A stretch of 64,000 bases of DNA from contig NC_088310.1 of NCBI RefSeq assembly GCF_910592395.1, positions 24,815,491-24,879,490 of the forward strand. Direction: 5' to 3'. The DNA is from Lineus longissimus. Lineage: Eukaryota; Nemertea; Pilidiophora; Heteronemertea; Lineidae. Both the position numbers and the translations under genes were made by a program. This document shows, piece after piece, positions 51,301 through 61,200 of this stretch (the first letter of the stretch is position 1; each line of letters starts with the position of its first letter). Below the pieces are notes generated by a model. The model did no database searches, was not told where the DNA came from, and saw only the letters and a list, made by a program, of their open reading frames with translations.

Positions 51301-53181
51301 GTGCCCTCACTCTTTCACATTGATTTGCCAAAATGGCAGTATTTTGTGAAATGCAAAACTTATGCAAACACCACACATTACTGCATCTGACTTGTATTAA
51401 AAACAAATCACAGAAAAAGTCTTATCGATCTAAATTCTGCATAACCAGCAAGAGTGCTCAATGGGTTGCAATTTCGTGGAACTCGTCAAGGAGTTTACCA
51501 ATAAAGCGAATTGGTGAATGAGAGCAATCCTGTCTAGTGATATATGGTGCCGAACGACCTTCATACATTTATAACGGAATTCTATACGTTGTCAACTTAT
51601 TTTTGGCAATAGCATATTATTATTTCCAGCAGTTGGTAATGAAATAGAATCAGTTGGCATGCAATGTGGGTGCACAATATTCTCAGTCAAGAGCAACAAA
51701 CATGGTCTGCCATGAAGTAAAATCTATTTTTTTGAGAGGTTGAATGCTGATATTAATAAAGTAAGGTTAGTAAGTGACTGGGGAAAATTTAACTCTTCAT
51801 TATCAGGTTTTTTTTCGTGTTTGTCTTTTTCATGATAACATTACTTACAAATAACCCACTTTCATAGTGAATCATTCAAAGTTATTAGTTGCAGCTCCTG
51901 CCATTTAGTGATTTCATGGTAAAATTTTTTGGAATTTAAGAGAAAGTTTCACCAATGGGGCTCATTCAGGGCGTCTGCCCGAGGAACTATTTTATTCAAT
52001 ACCCTCAAAGAAGTAATGAGGGTACATTACCTTCCTCCTAAATTGAGCAAAAAATTCATCTTTTTGACATGTTAGATGCAGAAATTTGTTTACCGGCCGG
52101 ATGTTATCTTCACATAAATTCTAGTTGCTAACATTCGTGATGAAATTCTGCTGGAAAATGCATATACATGTATGTCTGAAATAAAAAGGTTTTTTTAGAA
52201 AAAGGTTAATTTAGAAAAAATTTTGCCCCTCCCCAAAAACATGCCCTCAAAATGAGTCCTGACAGAAATCCTGATTATCACCAATAGCTGTTAATTTTCC
52301 AATCACAGTTGTCATGTTGTCATGGATACGTCACAGGTTGCATAAAATAAATTGCTTGCTTGCAGAGCCCTTTAAGTGGTGAGATTCAGTGGGATCAGCA
52401 ACGATTGTCCCAGCGTGTGTACAGAAGAAATTGTGGTGTTCTTATATGGACTGGCATCCTTGACAACGAAGTCATGGGAGTGTTAGTCAATAACTGCCAC
52501 CAACAACCAACTTTCCAAATCCCAGATAATCCTCATCATACACATTGAGGATTATGGCATATGTCAGAAAAACAGGGTACTGCTGTAGTAGGATTTCATA
52601 GGATTTCACTCGGTCAGTTACAGATTCAGATCATTATGTCGATGTCATTGATATTCAGAAAATAATGGCCAGATATGAAATAAAGACTGTCATATTGAGA
52701 GTGAAGCAATAACTGACAGGAGATATGATGGAGAAGGATCTTAATGTGCCTTGACCTAACAAGATAATATTCACAAAGACAAGAGCTTCTGAGAATGAAT
52801 AGATGCAGTCTGAAATGAGGCCCAAATTATTTGCTGGAAACATGTCTGGTTGTTGCGTGTATCCTACCTAAAAAGACCTAATACAAGAACGATAATGTTA
52901 CTTACAACTTTTCAGTTAACAAATCAAAGACAAGCCAATACTTTCCAGGTTGACAGTAAGCTTTTTATGCCTACAGTAAGGTTACAACATGTATGATATA
53001 AATTAAGCTTATAATATAAGCTTACAGTGGACTGGAAATATTGGTTTCTTTAACATGTTTAAGGTAAGGTTTGTGTAGCATTTCTCATAGATATAGCAGC
53101 AATGGCAAGCAAACATTACCATCAACGCATATTTGGGTAAGCTACCTCAGCTTAGGCCTTTCATCAAAGAAAACAGCCAGG

Positions 53182-53364
53182 TAAAGTAGAACCTCTCTGT
53201 TTAGGACACCCCTGGGACAGACATGTCTGCCTATTAGAAAGGTGTCCCAAGTTCAAAGGTCACATTCACTGGAGATGCTCAGTTCCTGAACAAAATTAAT
53301 TTCCTTAAATGGAGAAGGTGTCCTGCTATTAAGGGAGGTATCATCTAAGGAAGGTTCCACTGTA
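53182..53364. mobile_element. Pogo-like MITE, copy b
   Basis: Starts taaagtagaacctctctgtt and ends ggaaggttccactgta. It is of the same family as the copy at 18929 but more diverged in the middle. Confidence 0.6.
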
Positions 53365-53417
53365 TAATATATTCTTGACAAAAATTGTTCTAGCCAAAAT
53401 GGTGGTAGCCAAATCTT

Positions 53418-53542
53418 AATAGAGAGGTGTCCCGATTAGAGAGGTCAAATCGAATGAAACAATCAATTTGGGACCAAAACTAGTGTCCTAACTAAAGAGG
53501 GTGTCTTAATGGAGACGTGTCCGCAAAGGGAGGTTCTACTTT
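53418..53542. mobile_element. Pogo-like MITE fragment, copy c
   Basis: Matches the interior and one end of the family (aatagagaggtgtcccgatt through ggaggttctact). The opposite terminus is missing. It lies about 55 bp from copy b. Confidence 0.55.
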
Positions 53543-53623
53543 GGCCACATTTCCCACAAAGAGTGGTTTGTTGCAGTTGCACCCCCTAGTAGGATCCACT
53601 TGTAACAGTGAGTATAATCAAGC

Positions 53624-53645
53624 CACACACACACACACACACACA
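53624..53645. repeat. (CA)n microsatellite
   Basis: Eleven uninterrupted CA units. Confidence 0.95.
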
Positions 53646-54002
53646 GTATATACTATATATTAATACAAGCCGTAGCCATAGGCATAGACTAGAGCGCTGA
53701 TTAAGAGAAAATGCTTACCTGATCTGATGATAGGCCTACACTTGGCTATCGAAGGAAGGTCGTCTTTCTGAAGCTATTATTAATCCAAGACAACTTAATG
53801 AAGACATATCATGAAATAATAGAATGTATAATCCAGAAGAAACGGCAAGCAGCCCAGCCAACAGGGGTGAGCTATCAGCTAGTTCTGTACTAAGTCAGCG
53901 TAAGTGGGTATGGTATTAGTCGTGTGGTATTTATCATTGTGAAGTGTTATTCATTGAGTTCATGCGGGGGTTCCAGTCCAGGCTGCCTGTGGATTGTATC
54001 TA

Positions 54003-54153
54003 TACAGTGGAACCTTCCTTAGCGGACACCTCTCTATAAAGGACAACCTCTCTATTAAGGACACAAGTTTTGGTCCCAAATTAGTTATTACCATTCAATT
54101 TGACCTCTCTACGTCAGTCCCGAGGGTGTCCTTAATAAAGAGGTTCTACTGTA
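54003..54153. mobile_element. Pogo-like MITE, copy d
   Basis: Starts tacagtggaaccttccttag and ends aaagaggttctactgta. It shares the cggacacctctctat and cagtcccgagggtgtcctta blocks with copy a, with a short internal deletion. Confidence 0.68.
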
Positions 54154-54948
54154 TAATACCAGAGGAGTCTAGCGATGTAAAAGACTTTGTGTAGCTGAAA
54201 AATGTTCAGATGGCAGTCACATTCTTATAGCGCAGTGCCAGAGACAGTTTTTTTGGCCTCTTGAGCCACAGATAGAATGAAATATGATATACCTCAGCGA
54301 GAGCGATATTATGTCTTAATATCAATGGCCTGTTTTCTCACTTTTCAACATTTTGAGCATGATTGTGTTCGGGCCATAAAAACATCTCTATGGGTGGGAC
54401 AAGATTGAAGGATGATTATTCAAGTAGAATATTAATATTAATATTACTAACTTATATTTTTGATAATACATAAGATTGGTATGTTGGCTGCAGAAGACAG
54501 CGGCAGTCCATATTGCGACAGCCGCAGATAAGAGGAGACCTACAGTAAAATCAGTTATGAGACGTCGTGAATTTGTTAATAAAGGAGACATCTTGAATTC
54601 GTTGATGTCAGATAAACTATTTGCTGACTGCATGTGCGTCTTGTCGAAGTGCAGGTTCGTTTGTAAAACTGATATAATTGTTTGTCAGTGACTACCGGTT
54701 GACTATCTTGCTTTATTGGTATATATTATATATCAGTATACCACGGAGCGTTCATACCATATCGCCGCTAAAGAGTAGATGAAAGAGGATTTGTCAAGAT
54801 CAGGAATCCATCAGCCTTCGGGCAACCAATGGAATGATATATATCCAATTTCTTTATAAGGCAACCAACATCTGATATATCCGAGTGAATATGTCTGGCA
54901 TATTTAATGTTCTCGTTGGTTTATTGCAAATGTCGCCTGATGTCAATA

Positions 54949-55000
54949 CACCACCACCACCACCACCACCACCACCACCACCACCACCACCACCACCACA
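54949..55000. repeat. (CAC)n microsatellite
   Basis: About 17 uninterrupted CAC/ACC units, not in a supported coding frame. Confidence 0.95.
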
Positions 55001-57689
55001 GTAGTGTCCTTGTACTGTGAGACAGTAAGAGCAACCTTGGCTACTGCATGTAGTCTCCCTTTAACTTGGAGATATAGTCTAATGTTTCACCATGTTGAGG
55101 TCAAAAGGTGCACGGCTCCCATGACAAGGCTCTTAAGCGCACTGGGCCACTCTGTGACACACTCCACCAAGTCTGCATCTTCACCAGCTGCATTGTGGGC
55201 TCGTCAAGGAGACTTTAATAACAGGTGCGTGTTTTGTGAAAACGATGGTTGAAATAAATCCATGATCATTATATTTTTCAAAATTTCATGGCAAAATCAA
55301 AGGTGTCATCTGGTCCTAGACTCCCGGGGCAGTCAAATGAGTTATCCTTATTGGATCTCCTTATGTGAGGGACGAGGCCGATCCACTGTGTCGGGAGTGT
55401 ACCTGTTTAAAGGTGAATTAAACATGACCCATTGTCCTTACTGTGTATATCATATGATGGCCAATTTAACCCCCCTACTGCCTATTGTCCCCCTGGTAGC
55501 GGGTGAACATCAATGCTGCTGGCAGGCTTAGAATAGATAGGAAATAACAGAGTCTTTCAAATGAACGGATCTAAAAAAACAGCTTGTGGCAGTCGTTGGC
55601 GTGAAACTGCCGCACCTGCCTGTCACATTTGATAACGTCAAGTAGGTCTGAATGATTCGGTGCCAATACTTATCAATAGCAATACAGGTGGTTTCCTTCT
55701 ACTTTCTATGATATAGAGAATGTTTGGTAGCGGAACCACAGGCACATGAAGATCAAAACCCATCAGCTCATCAAATATTATGTGATCAGTGCTGTTAGTT
55801 GGGCAGGAGTGCCTGTGGCGGAACTATCAAACCAGACATCCTGAGAGTCAGAGTTTTTTCACTTGTTTGTCACGTAACAAAATATCAAGTTTGAAATATC
55901 AAGAGGCAGAGTATGTTGAAAATATATATTGGTGTGGTGGTGAGGACGAGGATGATATGCTAATTTTGCAAAGGACCAGTCGCAGTGGTAAATCAGTTTT
56001 ATTCTGCACCCCTTTATTAAAAATACAACAATCAAGTCACAGTAGAATTGTAACTACATATTACAAAATCAAGTATGCCCACCAGTCTGTTTAGCTTAGC
56101 TATAAGCTTCTGTATGATGTGGACAGTTTCTCTAAATGACTCAAAATTCCAGCCAAGAATTAAGCTTTCAAAACCATTGAGTAGCCTTCACCACGTTTAC
56201 ACATAATACTACAAAACTAACTTGCCTAAAAAGCTATGCCGCCAAATAAATAATAGAAGATATCGACCACTGACCATGGAAAAGCAGATGTGTGGCACCA
56301 ATTCTGAAACTCATCGACCTCCATCTCAAAGTCGGTATAATGAGAACAAAACAGGTGCAGAGGAGTTGAGTACCGAGGAAACTGCAAACATGAGGGGGAA
56401 ATTGATTTGGCCAATGTTTGTTCCAAAATCATGGGGCACTGTGTTATTTTCTATAGTCAAATGTGTTCTCAGTCTATTTTGCTGCTGACAGTGATTCGGT
56501 TTGCTCATCGGCCAGTTATTAAATTCATCCTTTAAGATGTTCTCCATTCGTGTACAATGTTCATAGTCTGTGCCACAAGTAAATAGAAATAAACATTGGC
56601 ACTGTAATCAGACATATCAATGTGATGAAAACTGACATATAGAGCATATCAATGTGAATTTATTTTCAGCCTATAATACATAATTGAAAAACCTCGAATT
56701 CAGTTTCAAATTTCAAATTATGAACGAATGATGGAGGCCTTTAATCTGATGCAACAACTTACTGTTCAAAAACGTGGTTACATAAAACATTTGAGATGCT
56801 ATGGAAGAGACTATGTAAATAATATAACAATTTGCCTCGGGTTTTCAATAACCTTTATTCAAATAACTAGAAGTTAAGGTTTAGATTTCAATTACACTCC
56901 ACTCTTGTGTTACACAAGAGTGGAGAGCATCAGCAGATATGTCTGTCCACATAAGATAACATTACCGTTACTGTAACAGTCTGAAAGTGTTAAATGACAA
57001 CGCAAATCATCATGACTGACATTGTGTATCCTTGTTTTATAAAAACTTGAAACTCACAGGAATAAGTACATTTGAAGGACATTTAAATTAGAGGTATCTG
57101 AGAATAACATCATACACCTCAAACTCAAAGGGTCATACTTTACCTCTGTAAGGTCTTTCACATTGAAAATTAGCATTGTTTTATTCAAAAGTTCAACATA
57201 ATTTGTCTCTTTTTGTGCGTGGGTTTCTCTGGCCCTATCAGGTCGCGAAAAAGACTTTGATGCACAAGGCAAGACCCATTCAGTGATAACAGAAATTCCG
57301 GAATCTGGTCTCTTGAAACGGAAACAGAAATCTCAGACGTTCTCTAAATTATTATGTCTTCCATTACATTCCGAGTCGGGAGCAATTTGTAGATTAAAAT
57401 GCAATATTTAAACTTCTCTTCTGACAAAGAAAGCCAGCGAGTAATTTCATCTGAAGCAATCGCGTTGAAACATTTACTTACTTCAGGGATACCATGGAAA
57501 CACAGAGATTAGAGATGGAGCCAACAAGAAACTAAGGGAATCGTATGACAGAGACAAATCAGGCACGCTGATATTTGATAACTGCTTCAAGAAAAGTGTG
57601 GAATAACGATTAAAGGCCGGAGGTGGATTTTGACAATAATTAACACAGGCAACCCGAGTATTTCCCTTACGAAAAAGATCTCAGATTCA

Positions 57690-57763
57690 CTACGCTCACC
57701 ATGGTAAATGCAGAGTTTATCATGCTTACCATGGTGAATGTAGAATTTACCGCGCTCACCACG
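57690..57763. repeat. 30-bp tandem repeat
   Basis: gctcaccatggtaaatg and relatives recur at 57694, 57724 and 57753, just beyond the IARS2 poly(A) signals. Confidence 0.65.
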
Positions 57764-57803
57764 CAAAAAAGAGGAAAGAAGACATCTTGATGTTTACTCA
57801 AAA

Positions 57804-57825
57804 TTTATTATATCTATTCTTTATT
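57804..57825 (-). terminator. Candidate poly(A) signals for IARS2
   Basis: Two AATAAA hexamers on the minus strand, at 57804-57809 and 57820-57825, lie about 310-335 nt after the stop codon. They are the nearest canonical signals I see. No cleavage-site evidence is available. Confidence 0.5.
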
Positions 57826-58137
57826 ATTAGCATGAACATTTCTTATCGGTCACATTTTCAATAGTATCAACATCCCCAACCCCAACCCCAAAAGGTTTCA
57901 CACATACACATTGTACTTCAAATATCATATATATGATAAAAGAGATGATGATGGCATTGATATCATTAAAGTAACTGTTTGCCTTTTAAAGGGAGACAGA
58001 GGCAGGAACCAGGTGGCCAAGATGAAGTTTCAACAAGCACCCATAGGTGTCTCTACTACTTCTTGTTTCAGCCAACATTCGAAGATGAGCACCAGTTGAC
58101 TTCCCATGTCATTTTTGAAAAAGGACAATCATGAATC

Positions 58138-58277
58138 CTATCCCATTTCTAAAACGTCCATACATCTTTGGCAAGGTTGTCCCGGCTTCGTAGCAAGAGT
58201 ACGCCGACAGCGCTCACAACGGTAATTAGGGGACGGAATAATCGTCAAAGTAAATGCCTCAGTGGTTGTGTCCTTTT
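58138..58277 (-). CDS. IARS2: IARS2 last exon: C-terminal zinc finger and stop
   Basis: 140 nt, acceptor tcaatcgtttcag, TAG at 58138-58140. It encodes [20 protein letters not shown] then MDVLEMG. The CxxC...CxxC pair is the zinc-binding C-terminus shared with bacterial IleRS and human IARS2. Confidence 0.92.
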
Positions 58278-61200
58278 CTGAAACGATTGATAAAATGTCC
58301 CACTAAGATATGTATTCAAAGACGTTTTTTTATATCGGCTACATGTATACACTTTAAGGCATTGAAATATGCACTTGCCCACCCTAGATGACAAAGGATG
58401 ATTCTTCTGGGCTGCACAGTGAACTTGCACTGGTTTATTGAGCTGATAATGTTCTAGTTGACAGTCGGCACAGTTTTTTAATCCTTTTAATCTGACCATT
58501 CAGGGAATAAGGGCGTACATGTAAAGACTAGGAATAGCACTTACCTTCAGTGGCGATTTCTATTTCTCCATGAGCAACTCTCGCTTTTTCTAATATCACA
58601 GATTGAGGAGGGCCATCAAGAATGGTCACTTGAGAACACTGGAGTAGTTCCGTCAGTGGAGAATTACCAGAGATACGATCGGGTTGGAGAGTCTGAAAGG
58701 GGACATTAAAGTTGAACAGAGATCCACGATTAAATGAAGCAACTTCAGTAAAGGACCACTGATCCTTGTTTACCTTATGAGGTTGATTACGATGCCGAGG
58801 TCAATTATGTCTCTATTTGTGGCTACGTCAAAGAGACGTATGCACAAGCCAACAAGCCGACCTTACTTTGCCTTCCAGGTCAAAGACATTTACAGAATGA
58901 GCATTGTGCATTCTTATATCCAACCCAAAACCTAGAATATACAAATGTACCAACCTTGAGCAACTGAGAAAGTCGACCAGAAGATGAAATGGCCACATCA
59001 AACATCACAACTTCACTAGACATGATCTTTTTGTAGAACAAGTCACGAATCTTCAACAAGGATTTGAATGTGTCATCTATATCCGGGTTAAACCAATCCG
59101 GGTCTGGTTCGGACCAAGCTTCCTTAAAGATACTGTTTTCACCTAATGCATCATCTGAAGCATAGAAAAGTTACAAATTCAACCACAAACACTTTAAGAT
59201 TAAAGGAGGATAGGCTACAAGTTGCCAACTGAATAGGACCAGTGGGTTCAAGTTAATGCTTAGACCATCAGAAATCAGATATTCATCAACATCTACTCTG
59301 AGTTTTTAGCAGAATTGCAACTTTGGGTTGAAATTGAAGACAAAACACATACATGTACTTCTACCCCGAACACAAAAAACTTCCTGGGGTAAATTTGCAA
59401 TCTCTAATATGCTTAAGAGCTAAAACTGACCATCAGACATATCTCCACATCTATGAAGGTGAATCTCCTCTGCAAGATGGGGCAGTATTGGTGCACATGT
59501 CTTTGTCAGTATGTCTAAAAGATGATGAAGGACCATCTGCCCAGATCTTCTAGTAAGACTGTCTGCACAATCACAGTAAAGCCTGGCAAAAGAAAACATA
59601 TGGTCAACCCCTCATTTCCATTCAAATTACTACATCATTTCCACTGGATTTTATTGCAACTTCTAGTGCTAAAGTTTGTCTAATCGGCCATGTCGCCTGA
59701 TGAAGTGCTCAGAGGGTGGGTGCATGTCTTGTGGGAGGAGATAGCTCAAACCTTGAACATACAACACTGCCCTGAAGAGCACCAATTATTCATTTGAACC
59801 AAAAGGTTTATGTGAGTTCCAATGAGTAAAGAGACCTACCTATCTTTTGCTATCACAATGTAAGCAGCAACCTCCATATTGACAAATTTCTCCAACATGA
59901 CTAAAACTCTGTGATAATCAAACTCATCATAACTATCAGTGACCTGCAAGAGATATAAATTGTCATTTAGATTACCTCAGCCAAACAAAGTTATCCTTAT
60001 CATTGCTGTGCAAAGAAAGAGGTTCTGCGGTGCTCAATATTATAATTTCCACCTTTCCTAAACTGGTCTTTCGAGAATCAAGTCAGAAGTAGAATGCAGG
60101 GATACGTTCCCTGTTGATGGGCTCACAAATCATTCGTGCTTACAGCTTAATTTAGATAAAAACGGCACCTCCAATAGCAGCCCGCTAAGAGTAAATTGAC
60201 TATACATGTATAGTGGAGAATGTACTAACCTTTGTAACAAAGCCATGTAACTGGTGCAGCATGTACTGATCTTGAGGGAGGAGGTCTCCCATGCCAACTT
60301 CATGTTCATCCAAGTTGAAGTCATTCAGATTGCCAAGGAGGAACCGTAACACCTTCCTCAACTGAAAAGGGGGCAATAAAGACTTTGAAGACTGTTAGAG
60401 ACTTGCACTGCAAACTCGTTCTCATGATCATTTCAGTTCTACAACCTGATTGGAACTGAACCCACATGATAAAACTTAATACACATGGCTTGGAATGGTA
60501 ACATTGGGTCGCTGAAAACTTGGTGCAATGTTAGACCTTTTGAGAATAGTCATATCCCCCCAACCAGTGCCTGAGAGAACATTACTTACTTTGTAAATAG
60601 TTTCATTGCTCTGTTCCAGAACTGTTGGTCCGATTTCAATGCTGTTCTCCGTATGGTATCTTGCAGCCCACCACCTCAGAACATCAGCACCATAAGAAGG
60701 ATCCTTCTTCTTGTCCTAGGAAGGTGATCAAATGGATTCATTACTCTTACCTTACCCTAACCTTACATTTTTTACAACACAAAAAAACCAATGGGTCCTT
60801 TACGCATAAAGCAAAATCTTGTTAACTCTTCTGCTGACTTGATATTGAATGGATTCAATATGACCTGGAGTTCAAAATGTGATCTTTGCGACATAACACA
60901 GGCTGAGCGCTTGTGCACTCCCGGTTTGAGACTAATATCCTTGAAACCATCCTTTCAGAGCAAACAAAATGGAGCAATCATACAATTCCACTGACCTTGC
61001 CTCCGTCGATGACTACTTGAGGATCAACCACATTTCCTATAGACTTCGACATCTTCTTTCCTTCCTCATCTACAGCAAAACCGTGGACCAACAAATTTCT
61101 GAAGAGAAAAAGTTCGAGAACTTGAAGATTTACATGGCGTGAGGCAATAAATGTTGTTGAGGACAAGTTCAGCCTCAGTTCAAAGGAAATATTACGGTTT

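Larger units (their letters stand above)
30449..57803. other. Gene desert between 2DBD-NR and IARS2
   Basis: About 27 kb with no protein-coding exon I can support on either strand. The first receptor exon begins at a splice acceptor, so at least one untranslated 5' exon and the promoter should lie here or further right. I could not locate them. Identified contents are two PIF/Harbinger MITEs, three pogo-like MITE copies, short tandem repeats, two microsatellites and two palindromes. Confidence 0.55.

Noticed and set aside
52360-52548. Open frame (RRNCGVLIWTGILDNEVMG) resembling a Tc1/mariner transposase core strand
   Set aside because: Only about 60 residues, no catalytic Asp/Glu context, no inverted ends found around it; the resemblance is too weak to annotate.
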